DNA of 64,000 nt. Source: an uncultured Eubacteriales bacterium. GTDB taxonomy: Bacteria > Bacillota > Clostridia > Christensenellales > Aristaeellaceae. The stretch covers positions 1 to 64,000 of the forward strand of contig OMYT01000007.1 of the NCBI GenBank assembly GCA_900315315.1, read 5' to 3'. The position numbers were made by a program, and so were the translations under genes. The notes below the pieces were generated by a model, which made no database searches, was not told where the DNA came from, and saw only the letters and a list, made by a program, of their open reading frames with translations. This document shows, piece after piece, positions 42,483-52,063 of this stretch (the first letter of the stretch is position 1; each line of letters begins with the position of its first letter).

Positions 42483-42539
42483 TTTCGCGCCTGCTGGCGC
42501 GACCAAAGGGCTTTCCGATCGCCCTTTGGAAACCTTCGG
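42483..42539 (+). repeat. Intergenic repeat, two-hairpin form
   Basis: TTTCGCGCC-TGCT-GGCGCGA, then CCAAAGGGC / GCCCTTTGG around TTTCCGATC, then AAACCTTCGG. Begins four bases after the ssnA stop. Confidence 0.88.
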
Positions 42540-42581
42540 ACACCGAGGGGAAGAAGAGGCTTTGCTAATCAGGAGGGCAAT

Positions 42582-45560
42582 ATGAGCGATGTTATGCGGC
42601 CCATGAGCTTTGGGCATCTGATGAACTGGGTTTTGGAGGAATATTCGAAGAGCGGAAGCATCTTCGGGGTGTTCAGTCCGGTGAAGCACAGTGACGGGCA
42701 GGCTCTGCCGATCTTTGAGGAGAAGATCGAAGCGCCATTCGGTCCGGCAGCCGGGCCGAATACGCAGCTGGCGCAGAACATCATCGCGGCCTATGCGGCC
42801 GGCGCCCGTTTCTTCGAACTGAAGACGGTACAGGTGATGGACGGCCCGGAGCTGGCAGCCTGCATCAACAAACCCTGTATTACGGCGGGGGACGAGTGCT
42901 ACAACTGCGAATGGTCCACGGAGTTGTATGTGCCCGAAGCGTATGCAGAGTATGTCAAAGCCTGGGTAGCCTGCAAGCTGCTGGCGAAAGAATACGGATT
43001 GGGAGATCCGGATGCCTTCGTGTTTAACATGTCGGTCGGGTATGATCTGGCCGGGATCAAAAGCGAGAAGATCAATGCCTTTATTGACGGCCTGATCGAG
43101 GCGAAGGACACAGATGCCTTCCGGGAGTGCATTGAATGGGCCAAAGCTAATATCGGGCGATTCAAAAATGTCGATGAGGCCTATGTGTGGGGCATCAGCT
43201 CCCGGATTTCGAGTTCCATCACGGAGTCCACGCTTCACGGCTGTCCTCCGGATGAAATCGAGCGGATCGCTACCTACCTGATCACGGAAAAACATCTGAA
43301 CACCTATATCAAACTGAACCCGACGCTGCTGGGGTATGAATTTGCCCGGGAACGGCTGGACAGCCTGGGGTTTGACTATGTGTGCTTTGACGACCGGCAC
43401 TTCCGGGAAGATTTGCAGTGGAAAGACGCGGTGCCGATGCTGGAGCGGCTGACGGCGCTGGCGAAAGAAAAGGGCCTGGAATTCGGCGTCAAGCTGACGA
43501 ATACCTTCCCGGTGGACGTGAAAGCCGGCGAACTGCCCAGCGAGGAAATGTATATGGCCGGACGGGCACTGTTTCCGCTGACGATCCACCTGGCGGCAAA
43601 GATCAGCGAGACCTTTGGCGGGAAACTGCGTATATCTTATTCAGGCGGCGCTGATGTCCACAACGTGGCGGACCTGTTCAAGGCGGGAATCTGGCCTATT
43701 ACCATGGCGACAACGATCCTGAAACCGGGCGGATATCAGCGACTGACGCAGATTGCAGAGAGCCTGGCGGATTGCGGAAGCGAACCTTTTCGGGGCGTGA
43801 ATGTGGAAGCGGTGAAAGCTCTGGATGAAGGTGTGACAGCAGCCGGGTTGTACCGGAAGCCGGTCAAACCGCTGCCGGAGAGAAAGACCGGCCGGACGCT
43901 TCCGCTCTTCGACTGTTTCTCTGCTCCGTGCAGGGAAGGATGCCCCATCGGGCAGGATATCCCGGCTTATTTGCAGGCGATGCTGGAAAATGATCCGGAA
44001 AAGGCGACACGCATTATTATGGACCGGAATCCGCTGCCGCATATCACGGGAACCATCTGCCCCCATCACTGCGCGGACAAGTGCATGCGCAACTACTATG
44101 AGGAGAGCCTGCTGATCCGGCAGACAAAACTGAAAGCAATTTCGGGCGGATTCGATCGGGTTTTCCCGACCCTTCAGCCGGCGGAAAAGAAGACCGACAG
44201 GAAGACCGCAGTAATCGGCGCGGGACCCGCGGGCCTTGCGGCAGCTATGTTCCTGAGCAGAGCGGGATACCCGGTGACTGTGTTCGAGCGGAAGGAACGT
44301 CCCGGCGGCGTGGTTGCCCATGTGATTCCGGAATTCCGGATTTCAACTGAGGCGATCGAAAAGGATGTTGCTATCTGCAAGGCTTTCGGCGCGGAAATTG
44401 TGTGCGGACGGGAGATCAAATCCATTGAGGAACTGAAGGCGGAAGGCTACAGCAACGTGATTGTTGCCGTCGGCGCATGGAAACACAAGGAAAGTCCGCT
44501 GGAGGAGGGCGAATGCCTGGACGCGCTGGATTTTCTGGAGCAGATCAAGAAGGATCCGTCCTCGATTGAAGTCGGAAAAGACGTCGTTGTGCTGGGCGGC
44601 GGCAATACGGCCATGGATGTGGCCCGGGCGGCTAAACGGCTTCCGGGAGAACGGAATGTACGCCTGGTCTATCGCCGGACAAAGCGCTATATGCCGGCGG
44701 ATGAGGAAGAACTGGAAATGGCGGTCGAGGATGGCGTGGAGTTCATGGAACTCATGGCTCCCGAACGGCTGCAGGACGGGCAGATGATCTGCCATGCGAT
44801 GGAACTTGGCGCGCCGGATGAGAGCGGCAGGCGCTCGCCGGTCGATACGGGTAAAATCCTGAAGATACCGGCGGATACAGTGATTGCCGCCGTGGGCGAG
44901 CAAGTGGATACCGCGCTGTTTGAGGCTGCAGGCTGCGAAATCAACGCGAAGGGACGGCCGGTCACGGATAAGGGAATGAAGACCGGCGTGGAAGGCGTTT
45001 ACGCGATTGGTGACGCGCGCAGGGGAGCGGCTACGGTAGTTGAGGCAATCGCAGACGCGATGGCCGCGGCGGAAGATATCTGCGGTGCATCGAACCTCCC
45101 CGAGCCCCCTTCGGCTGATGAAGCGTTGTATCTCTACAAGAAGGGACAGGTAGCGAAGGACGCGGCGGAGCTTCCGGACTGGCGCTGTCTGGGATGTCCG
45201 ACGGTCTGCGAAGTTTGTGCGGACGTATGTCCGAACCGTGCGAATGTTGCGATCCATGTACCGGGAAAATGCCAGGCGCAGATTATCCATGTGGACGGGA
45301 TGTGCAACGAATGTGGAAACTGTGCCGTGTTCTGCCCGTACACCGGCAGGCCGTACCGGGTGAAGTTCACGCTGTTCTGGACCGAGGAAGATTTCGCGGA
45401 CAGCTCAAATGAAGGCTTCCTGATGGTCGGGGAGGACAGCGTCAAAATACGACTGGACGGACAGGAGCAGACGGTGAAGATCGATGAACTGGACAAGGTG
45501 TCAGCAGAAGCGGCTGCAGTGATCCGGACAGTGATTCAGGAGTATGGTTATTTAATATAA
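42582..45560 (+). CDS. ygfK: YgfK: multidomain iron-sulfur flavoprotein reductase
   Basis: A 992-residue protein of the YgfK family (annotated as putative selenate reductase subunit in E. coli). Residues 1-430 resemble a dihydropyrimidine/dihydroorotate-dehydrogenase barrel (PFGPAAGPNTQLAQN, LHGCPPDEIERI, SYSGGADVHNV). Residues about 445-860 are a GltD-like reductase: cluster-binding Cys (PCREGCPIGQDIPAY, ICPHHCADKCMRN), FAD site IGAGPAGLAAAMFL (546) and NAD(P)H site VVLGGGNTAMDVARAA (668). Residues 868-925 carry further 4Fe-4S motifs (CLGCPTVCEVCADVC, CNECGNCAVFC). It likely delivers electrons for reductive cleavage of a purine ring, an activity suited to anaerobic urate or xanthine breakdown; substrate not shown by sequence. 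Confidence 0.93.
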   Translation: MSDVMRPMSFGHLMNWVLEEYSKSGSIFGVFSPVKHSDGQALPIFEEKIEAPFGPAAGPNTQLAQNIIAAYAAGARFFELKTVQVMDGPELAACINKPCITAGDECYNCEWSTELYVPEAYAEYVKAWVACKLLAKEYGLGDPDAFVFNMSVGYDLAGIKSEKINAFIDGLIEAKDTDAFRECIEWAKANIGRFKNVDEAYVWGISSRISSSITESTLHGCPPDEIERIATYLITEKHLNTYIKLNPTLLGYEFARERLDSLGFDYVCFDDRHFREDLQWKDAVPMLERLTALAKEKGLEFGVKLTNTFPVDVKAGELPSEEMYMAGRALFPLTIHLAAKISETFGGKLRISYSGGADVHNVADLFKAGIWPITMATTILKPGGYQRLTQIAESLADCGSEPFRGVNVEAVKALDEGVTAAGLYRKPVKPLPERKTGRTLPLFDCFSAPCREGCPIGQDIPAYLQAMLENDPEKATRIIMDRNPLPHITGTICPHHCADKCMRNYYEESLLIRQTKLKAISGGFDRVFPTLQPAEKKTDRKTAVIGAGPAGLAAAMFLSRAGYPVTVFERKERPGGVVAHVIPEFRISTEAIEKDVAICKAFGAEIVCGREIKSIEELKAEGYSNVIVAVGAWKHKESPLEEGECLDALDFLEQIKKDPSSIEVGKDVVVLGGGNTAMDVARAAKRLPGERNVRLVYRRTKRYMPADEEELEMAVEDGVEFMELMAPERLQDGQMICHAMELGAPDESGRRSPVDTGKILKIPADTVIAAVGEQVDTALFEAAGCEINAKGRPVTDKGMKTGVEGVYAIGDARRGAATVVEAIADAMAAAEDICGASNLPEPPSADEALYLYKKGQVAKDAAELPDWRCLGCPTVCEVCADVCPNRANVAIHVPGKCQAQIIHVDGMCNECGNCAVFCPYTGRPYRVKFTLFWTEEDFADSSNEGFLMVGEDSVKIRLDGQEQTVKIDELDKVSAEAAAVIRTVIQEYGYLI

Positions 45561-45596
45561 AATATTGGATTTCAGCATAAGGAAGGAGCAGTTGAA

Positions 45597-46976
45597 ATGG
45601 CATTGGATTATGAGGCGATCAAAAAAGCGGCTGAAGGGTATAAGGCAGACATGGTCTGCTTTCTGCGGGCGATGATCTCCCATCCCAGCGAAAGCTGCGA
45701 GGAGAAGGAAGTCGTGGCCTGCATCAAGGCGGAGATGGAAAAGCTCGGCTATGACAAGGTGGAGGTGGACGGCCTCGGCAACGTCATCGGCTGGATTGGG
45801 GAGGGCGAGAAGATCATCGCGATTGATTCCCATATCGACACCGTCGGCATCGGCAACCGGGAGAACTGGACGGCGGATCCCTATGAGGGATATGAGACGG
45901 ACGAGATCATCTACGGCCGGGGCGGATCTGACCAGGAAGGCGGCATGGCCAGCGCGGTCTACAGCGGGAAGATCATGAAGGATCTGGGGCTGATCCCCGC
46001 AGGGTATAAGCTGATGATCGTCGGGTCCGTGCAGGAAGAGGACTGCGACGGCATGTGCTGGCAGTACATCGTGAACAAGGACGGAATCCGTCCCGAGTTT
46101 GTGATTTCCACAGAGCCTACGGACGGCGGTATCTACCGCGGACATCGCGGCAGGATGGAGATTCGCGTGGATGTTCATGGCGTTTCCTGCCACGGCAGCG
46201 CTCCGGAGCGCGGAGACAACGCGATTTACAAGATGGCTGACATCCTGCAGGAGATCCGCCAGCTGAACAACAACGGCTGCTCGGAGAGTACCGCGATTAA
46301 GGGCCTGGTGAAGATGCTTGATCCCAAGTACAACCCGGAGCATTATGAGGATGCCCGTTTCCTGGGACGCGGCACCTGCACGGTTTCCCAGATCTACTTT
46401 ACGTCCCCCAGCCGCTGCGCGGTGGCTGACTCCTGCTCCATCTCCGTGGACCGCCGGATGACGGCCGGGGAGACCTGGGAGAGCTGCCTGCGGGAGATCC
46501 GGGATCTGCCGGCTGTGAAGAAGTATGGCGAGGACGTTCAGGTATCCATGTATATGTATGACCGGCCTTCCTGGACCGGTGAAGTGTATGAGACGGAAGC
46601 TTATTTCCCGACCTGGATCAACCGGGAAAGCGCAGCGCACGTCAAGGCGCTGGTGGACGCACATAAGGCGATGTTCGGCGAGGAACGCATCGGTGCGCCC
46701 AGCGCGATGAGCACCCGGGAGGGAAGGCCGCTGACCGACAAGTGGACCTTCTCCACCAACGGCGTGGCAATCCAGGGACGGTACGGAATCCCGTGCGTAG
46801 GGTTCGGGCCCGGTGCGGAGAGTCAGGCGCATGCGCCGAACGAAATTACCTGGAAGCAGGATCTGGTGACCTGCGCGGCAATGTACACGGCGGCGATCAA
46901 TCTGTATCCGGAAGAGGAACAGACGGGAGATGTGACGCAGTTCCGGGCGGGAAAGACGAATAATGATATTAAGTGA
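45597..46976 (+). CDS. ygeY: YgeY: M20-family metallohydrolase
   Basis: A 459-residue M20 amidohydrolase/peptidase: [13 protein letters not shown] (first metal ligands), [29 protein letters not shown] with the catalytic Glu pair, [18 protein letters not shown], and the dimerisation domain starting [17 protein letters not shown]. In purine clusters YgeY hydrolyses a ureido or carbamoyl intermediate. It has a good AAGGAAGGAG site and is followed by ygeW 12 bases later, so the two are cotranscribed. Confidence 0.92.
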   Translation: MALDYEAIKKAAEGYKADMVCFLRAMISHPSESCEEKEVVACIKAEMEKLGYDKVEVDGLGNVIGWIGEGEKIIAIDSHIDTVGIGNRENWTADPYEGYETDEIIYGRGGSDQEGGMASAVYSGKIMKDLGLIPAGYKLMIVGSVQEEDCDGMCWQYIVNKDGIRPEFVISTEPTDGGIYRGHRGRMEIRVDVHGVSCHGSAPERGDNAIYKMADILQEIRQLNNNGCSESTAIKGLVKMLDPKYNPEHYEDARFLGRGTCTVSQIYFTSPSRCAVADSCSISVDRRMTAGETWESCLREIRDLPAVKKYGEDVQVSMYMYDRPSWTGEVYETEAYFPTWINRESAAHVKALVDAHKAMFGEERIGAPSAMSTREGRPLTDKWTFSTNGVAIQGRYGIPCVGFGPGAESQAHAPNEITWKQDLVTCAAMYTAAINLYPEEEQTGDVTQFRAGKTNNDIK

Positions 46977-46988
46977 GGAGAAATGAGA

Positions 46989-48185
46989 ATGGGTAATAAG
47001 ATGCAAAGCTATATTGAACGGTTGAACAAGCTGGATTTCAGCAAGATGTATGAAGGGGACTTTTTCCTGACATGGGAAAAGACCGATGAGGAACTGGCTG
47101 CTGTTTTCGCGGTGGCGGATGCGCTGCGCACGCTGCGGGAGAACAACATTTCCACGAAGATCTTCGATTCCGGGCTGGGGATTTCCCTGTTCCGGGACAA
47201 TTCCACGCGGACCCGGTTCTCGTTTGCTTCCGCATGCAACCTGCTGGGTCTGGAGGTGCAGGACCTGGACGAAGGCAAGAGCCAGATTGCTCACGGGGAG
47301 ACTGTCCGGGAGACAGCGAACATGATCTCCTTCATGGCGGACGTCATCGGCATCCGGGATGATATGTATATCGGCAAGGGAAACACATACATGCATAACG
47401 TGGTCAACGCGGTGACGGAGGGCCATCAGCAGGGCGTGCTGGAACAGAAACCCACGCTGGTCAACCTGCAGTGCGACATTGACCATCCGACCCAATGCAT
47501 GGCAGATCTGCTGCACGTGATCCATGAGTTCGGCGGAGTGGAGAACCTGAAGGGCAAAAAGGTCGCTATGTCCTGGGCATATTCCCCCAGCTACGGGAAG
47601 CCGCTGTCTGTTCCCCAGGGTGTGATCGGCCTGTTCACCCGCTTCGGGATGGATATTGTACTGGCTCACCCGGAAGGATATGAAATCATGCCGGAGGTGG
47701 AGGAGGTTGCAAAGGCCAACGCTGCAAAGACCGGCGGAAGCTTCAGCAAGACCCATTCCATGGCCGACGCATTCAAGGATGCGGATATTGTCTATCCCAA
47801 GAGCTGGGCACCGTTTGCCGCGATGGAGAAGCGTACGAACCTGTACGGCGAAGGTGATTTCGACGGTATCAAAGCCCTGGAGAAGGAACTGCTGGCACAG
47901 AATGCGGAGCATAAGGACTGGTGCTGCACGGAAGAACTGATGGCCACAACCCGGGGCGGAAAGGCGCTGTATCTGCATTGCCTGCCGGCTGATATCAACG
48001 ATGTGAGCTGTGTGGACGGCGAAGTGGCGGCATCCGTGTTTGACCGGTACCGCACGCCGCTGTACAAGGAGGCCAGCTTTAAGCCATATATCATCGCGGC
48101 GATGATTTTCCTGGCGAAGGTGAAGAATCCGCAAGCGACCCTCAAAGCTCTTGAGGATCGCAGTGTCGCTCGCGTTAATGCATAA
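46989..48185 (+). CDS. ygeW: YgeW-type carbamoyltransferase
   Basis: A 398-residue member of the aspartate/ornithine carbamoyltransferase superfamily: FRDNSTRTRFSFASACNLLG binds carbamoyl phosphate, DIDHPTQCMADLLHVI is the HPxQ loop, and HCLPADINDVSC the C-terminal substrate loop. Sequence and context identify the YgeW type, whose natural substrate is a purine-derived ureide; phosphorolysis there would yield carbamoyl phosphate for the carbamate kinase encoded next. GAGGAG is eight bases before the ATG at 46989, so the earlier ATG at 46983, only two bases from it, is rejected. Confidence 0.93.
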   Translation: MGNKMQSYIERLNKLDFSKMYEGDFFLTWEKTDEELAAVFAVADALRTLRENNISTKIFDSGLGISLFRDNSTRTRFSFASACNLLGLEVQDLDEGKSQIAHGETVRETANMISFMADVIGIRDDMYIGKGNTYMHNVVNAVTEGHQQGVLEQKPTLVNLQCDIDHPTQCMADLLHVIHEFGGVENLKGKKVAMSWAYSPSYGKPLSVPQGVIGLFTRFGMDIVLAHPEGYEIMPEVEEVAKANAAKTGGSFSKTHSMADAFKDADIVYPKSWAPFAAMEKRTNLYGEGDFDGIKALEKELLAQNAEHKDWCCTEELMATTRGGKALYLHCLPADINDVSCVDGEVAASVFDRYRTPLYKEASFKPYIIAAMIFLAKVKNPQATLKALEDRSVARVNA

Positions 48186-48205
48186 CGCACAATGCTTGAC
48201 AAGGA

Positions 48206-48256
48206 TTTCGCGCCTGCGGGCGCGACCAGGGCTTTCCGATCGCCCTGGACCTTCGG
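48206..48256 (+). repeat. Intergenic repeat, consensus two-hairpin form
   Basis: TTTCGCGCC-TGC-GGGCGCGA, CCAGGGC / GCCCTGG around TTTCCGATC, ACCTTCGG. This 51-base copy is close to the consensus of the family. Confidence 0.9.
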
Positions 48257-48336
48257 CCGGCATGTGTTGAAGAAAACGAGTATAAGCTGACCGGATTTTC
48301 ACATCCGGCAGCTTCCTGCCTTTTGGAGGCTTACAT

Positions 48337-49275
48337 ATGGGAAAGAGGATTGTCATTGCTTTGGGCGGGAATGCTCTGGGAAGCAATCTGCCGGAGCAGA
48401 TGAAGGCTGTGAAGATCACGGCCAGGGCGATTGTGGATTTGATTGAGGACGGCCATGAAGTCGTCATCTGTCACGGAAACGGACCGCAGGTCGGCATGAT
48501 CCAGAACGCCATGGTGGAACTGACAAGGTCAGATCCGGAAAAGTATATCCCGTGTCCGCTGTCGGTCTGCGTGGCGATGAGCCAGGGCTATATCGGCTAT
48601 GACCTGCAGAACGCCATGCGGGAGGAAATGTTGGACCGGGGTATCAGCAAAGGTGCGGCAACCGTGCTGACCCAGGTGGAAGTGGATCCGGAGGATCCGG
48701 CATTCCTGAACCCCACCAAGCCGATCGGCCCCTTCATGACGGAAGCGGAGGCCCGCGCACTGGAGAAGGACCGCGACTACCATGTAATGGAGGACGCCGG
48801 GCGAGGATGGCGCAGGGTGGTGGCCAGTCCCGAACCGAAGAGCATTATCGAGATCGATACCATCCGTTCCCTGGTGGAAACGGATCACATCGTCGTAGCC
48901 TGCGGCGGAGGCGGGATTCCTGTTTTCAGAACTGAAGGGCATCATCTCAAGGGCGCCGCGGCTGTGATCGATAAGGACTTCGCAGCGGCAGTGCTGGCAA
49001 AACAGCTGGACGCGGATCTGCTGATTATCCTGACGGCGGTGGAAAAGGTATCGATCCACTTCGGCAAGCCTGACCAGCAGGATCTGGACAGGCTGACGGC
49101 AGAAGAGGTGAGAAAGTATATCGCGGACGGGGAGTTCGCTCCCGGATCCATGCTGCCGAAGGTGGAGGCGGCACTGTCCTTTGCGGAATCGGCACCGGGA
49201 CGGGAAACGCTGATTACGCTGCTGGAGAAGGCAAGGGACGGGATTAACGGGAAAACGGGAACAATCATTGTTTAA
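48337..49275 (+). CDS. arcC: Carbamate kinase
   Basis: A 312-residue amino-acid-kinase-fold enzyme: IVIALGGNALG, VICHGNGPQVGMIQNAM, LSVCVAMSQGYIGYDLQNAM, VVACGGGGIPV and APGSMLPKVEAALSF are carbamate kinase signatures. It transfers phosphate from carbamoyl phosphate to ADP, giving ATP, ammonia and CO2. In this locus it is the energy-yielding step (the yqeA position in E. coli) following YgeW. TTTTGGAGG precedes the ATG. The last codons form one arm of a perfect hairpin across the stop codon. Confidence 0.95.
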   Translation: MGKRIVIALGGNALGSNLPEQMKAVKITARAIVDLIEDGHEVVICHGNGPQVGMIQNAMVELTRSDPEKYIPCPLSVCVAMSQGYIGYDLQNAMREEMLDRGISKGAATVLTQVEVDPEDPAFLNPTKPIGPFMTEAEARALEKDRDYHVMEDAGRGWRRVVASPEPKSIIEIDTIRSLVETDHIVVACGGGGIPVFRTEGHHLKGAAAVIDKDFAAAVLAKQLDADLLIILTAVEKVSIHFGKPDQQDLDRLTAEEVRKYIADGEFAPGSMLPKVEAALSFAESAPGRETLITLLEKARDGINGKTGTIIV

Positions 49276-49358
49276 AAATAACAATGATTGTTCATAAAGA
49301 CAAAGGATTTCGCGTCTGCGGACGCGACCAGGGCTTTCCGAGTGCCCTGGACCTTCGG
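49260..49358 (+). repeat. Stop-codon hairpin followed by intergenic repeat
   Basis: AACAATCATTGTT (49260-49272) pairs perfectly over 13 bases with AACAATGATTGTT (49280-49292); the TAA stop is in the 7-base loop. A repeat copy follows (49308-49358): CGCGTC-TGC-GGACGCG hairpin, with a compensatory T/A change relative to other copies, then CCAGGGC-TTTCCGAGT-GCCCTGG and ACCTTCGG. Confidence 0.85.
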
Positions 49359-49398
49359 ACGCAATGAGGTTGTTGAAGATTTTCGATGGAGGGAATGA

Positions 49399-51975
49399 AT
49401 GTCTGAGGTTTTTCGGTTTGTTGTAAACGGGATTGAACGGACAACAGAGGCGGATAAGCCGCTGCTGCGGTATCTGCGGGATGACCTGCACCTTTATTCC
49501 GTGAAGGACGGGTGCAGCGAAGGCGCCTGCGGTACATGCACGGTGATTGTGGACGGGAAGGCAACAAGGGCGTGCATCCTGACAACAAGAAGAGCGGCCG
49601 GGAAAACGATCCAGACGGTGGAAGGCCTGACGGATTTCGAGAAGGAAGCCTTCGTCTATGCTTTCGGGACCAGCGGATCGGTTCAGTGCGGCTTCTGCAC
49701 GCCGGGTATGGTGATGGCCGGAAAGGCGCTGATCGACAAGAATCCGGATCCTTCGGAGGAGGAGATTCGGGCGGCTTTGAAGGGAAATCTCTGCCGGTGC
49801 ACCGGTTACTGGAAGATTATCGACGGCGTCAAACTCGCGGCGTCTGTTCTCCGGGGAGAGACGAAGATCGATCCGGAGCGTGAAAAGGGAGACCGGTACG
49901 GCGTTGGACAGAAGGCGTTTCGCGTTGATATCCGCGAAAAGGTGCTTGGATACGGCAAATATCCGGATGATGTCGACATGGAAGGCATGCTGCACCTCTC
50001 CGCGGTGCGATCGCAATATGCCAGAGCCCGGGTGCTTTCCATCGATGCGACGGAAGCGTTGGCAATGGAAGGCGTGACCGGCGTGCTGACAGCGGAAGAT
50101 GTGCCTCACAACAAAGTCGGGCATCTGCAGCAGGACTGGGATGTCATGATTGCCGTGGGGGATATCACACGGTGCGTAGGAGACGCAATCTGCCTGGTGG
50201 TCGCGGAGACGGAGGAAATCCTGGAGGAAGCCAAGAAGAAGATCCGGATCGAGTATGAGGTACTGACACCGGTCGCCTCCATTGCTGAAGCGATGGCTCC
50301 TGACGCACCGAAGGTGCACAGCGCCGGGAATCTGTGCCAGACGAGGCATGTAACCCGGGGCGACGCGGCAACGGCACTCCGGAACTCGGCCTATACGGTT
50401 ACGAAGTCCTTCAGTACCCCGTTCACGGAGCACGCGTTCCTGGAACCGGAATGCGCAGTGGCCTTCCCCTACAAGGACGGCGTCAAGATCCTGAGTACGG
50501 ACCAGGGTGTGTACGACACCCGGAAGGAAACGGCGATCATGTTCGGGTGGGAACCGGAGCGGGTTGTGGTGGAAAACCAGCTGGTCGGCGGCGGGTTCGG
50601 CGGCAAAGAGGACGTATCGGTCCAGCACCTCGCCGCGCTGGCGGCATGGATTTACAAACGGCCGGTCAAAGCCCGCATGAAACGGCAGGAATCGATCAAT
50701 TTCCATCCGAAACGCCATGCGATGGAAGGTACTTTCACGCTCGGATGTGACGAGAACGGGATCTTTACGGCACTGGACTGTGATATCTATTTTGACACGG
50801 GCGCTTATGCCTCCCTGTGCGGACCGGTGCTGGAGCGAGCCTGCACGCATTCCGTTGGCCCGTACTGCTACCAGAATACGGATATCCGCGGATACGGATA
50901 CTATACCAACAATCCGCCTGCCGGCGCTTTCCGGGGGTTCGGGGTCAGCCAGAGCGAGTTTGCCCTGGAGGCCATGATCAATCTGCTGGCGGAGAAGGTC
51001 GGGATTTCTCCCTGGGAAATCCGGTTCCGCAATGCCATTGAACCGGGCAAAGTTCTGCCGAACGGGCAGATTGCCGACTGTTCCACAGCGCTGAAGGAAA
51101 CGCTGCTGGCAGTGAAAGACGTTTATGAAGCCAACCGTTCGCATGCCGGAATTGCCTGCGCGATGAAGAACTCGGGCGTGGGCGTCGGCCTGCCGGACAA
51201 GGGACGCGCGAAGCTGGTGATCGAGGACGGCGTGTGCGTGGTCTACTGTGCCGCATCGGATATCGGGCAGGGATGTCTGACGGTGTTCTGTCAGGATGTG
51301 GCGGAGGCGACCGGCCTGCCGCTCTCGAAGATCCGAAACGGCAGCGGCAGCACGGAAGCGGCGCCGGATTCCGGAACGACCTCCGGATCCCGCCAGACAC
51401 TGCTGTCGGGCGAGGCAGTGCGGATGGCGGCGCTGCAGCTGAAAGAAGCGCTGGATGAAGCCGGCGGAGATCTTGCCGCGCTCAACGGGAAAGAATTCTT
51501 CTATGAATATTTTGAGCCGACCGATAAGCTGGGAGCGGACAAACCGAATCCCAAGAGCCATATTGCTTACGGATACGCAACGCATGTGGTGATCCTGGAT
51601 GATAACGGCATGGTGAAAGAAATATATGCTGCGCATGATTCCGGAAAGGTGGTCAATCCGATCTCCATCCAGGGACAGATCGAAGGCGGCGTGCTGATGA
51701 GCATGGGATATGCGCTGACGGAGGATTTCCCGCTGGAGAACGGTGTGCCGAAAGCCAAGTTCGGGACGCTGGGCCTGCTGCGTGCGACACAGATTCCCGA
51801 GATCCACGCGATCTATGTGGAAAAGGACGAACTGCTGCCCGTGGCATACGGCGCGAAGGGTATCGGCGAGATTGCCGCGATTCCCACGGCACCGGCGGTC
51901 CAGGGAGCGTATTACGCGCTGGACGGGGTGTTCAGGACGAAGCTGCCGATGGAACATACTTATTACAGAAAATAA
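49399..51975 (+). CDS. xdhD: Selenium-dependent-type xanthine dehydrogenase (XdhD), fused subunits
   Basis: One chain of 858 residues joins a 2Fe-2S domain (CSEGACGTCTVIVDGKATRAC, CGFCTPGM, CRCTGYWKI; residues 1-155) to the molybdenum domains (KVLGYGKYPDDVDMEGML, VGGGFGGKEDVSVQ, AFRGFGVSQSEFALE, DIGQGCLTVFCQDVA, GAKGIGEIAAIPTAPAVQGA with the catalytic Glu). There is no FAD domain. This architecture is that of the selenium-dependent molybdenum hydroxylase family of Clostridia and E. coli XdhD, in which a labile selenium replaces the sulfido ligand. The neighbouring selD, yqeB, yqeC and mocA genes support this. It should oxidise or reduce a purine such as xanthine. Confidence 0.92.
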   Translation: MSEVFRFVVNGIERTTEADKPLLRYLRDDLHLYSVKDGCSEGACGTCTVIVDGKATRACILTTRRAAGKTIQTVEGLTDFEKEAFVYAFGTSGSVQCGFCTPGMVMAGKALIDKNPDPSEEEIRAALKGNLCRCTGYWKIIDGVKLAASVLRGETKIDPEREKGDRYGVGQKAFRVDIREKVLGYGKYPDDVDMEGMLHLSAVRSQYARARVLSIDATEALAMEGVTGVLTAEDVPHNKVGHLQQDWDVMIAVGDITRCVGDAICLVVAETEEILEEAKKKIRIEYEVLTPVASIAEAMAPDAPKVHSAGNLCQTRHVTRGDAATALRNSAYTVTKSFSTPFTEHAFLEPECAVAFPYKDGVKILSTDQGVYDTRKETAIMFGWEPERVVVENQLVGGGFGGKEDVSVQHLAALAAWIYKRPVKARMKRQESINFHPKRHAMEGTFTLGCDENGIFTALDCDIYFDTGAYASLCGPVLERACTHSVGPYCYQNTDIRGYGYYTNNPPAGAFRGFGVSQSEFALEAMINLLAEKVGISPWEIRFRNAIEPGKVLPNGQIADCSTALKETLLAVKDVYEANRSHAGIACAMKNSGVGVGLPDKGRAKLVIEDGVCVVYCAASDIGQGCLTVFCQDVAEATGLPLSKIRNGSGSTEAAPDSGTTSGSRQTLLSGEAVRMAALQLKEALDEAGGDLAALNGKEFFYEYFEPTDKLGADKPNPKSHIAYGYATHVVILDDNGMVKEIYAAHDSGKVVNPISIQGQIEGGVLMSMGYALTEDFPLENGVPKAKFGTLGLLRATQIPEIHAIYVEKDELLPVAYGAKGIGEIAAIPTAPAVQGAYYALDGVFRTKLPMEHTYYRK

Positions 51976-52033
51976 GGGGGCTTTCCTGTTTAACAAAGGT
52001 GCCACTGGCACCTTTGCCCCTTAACCCCTTCGG
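51974..52033 (+). repeat. Intergenic repeat with an inserted hairpin
   Basis: Starts at the TAA of xdhD with AAGGGGGCTTTCC, then an inserted hairpin AAAGGTGCC-ACT-GGCACCTTT replaces the usual loop, and GCCCCTTAACCCCTTCGG closes. The outer stem pairing is preserved. Confidence 0.85.
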
Positions 52034-52063
52034 ATAGATAGAGATTGTTGAGAGTGATTGATT

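Noticed and set aside
41550-52011. Very long minus-strand open frames (679, 971 and 1160 codons) across the purine locus
   Set aside because: They lie antisense to well-conserved genes; GC-rich codon bias removes stops on the other strand. Their composition (His/Arg/Gln-rich) is not protein-like.
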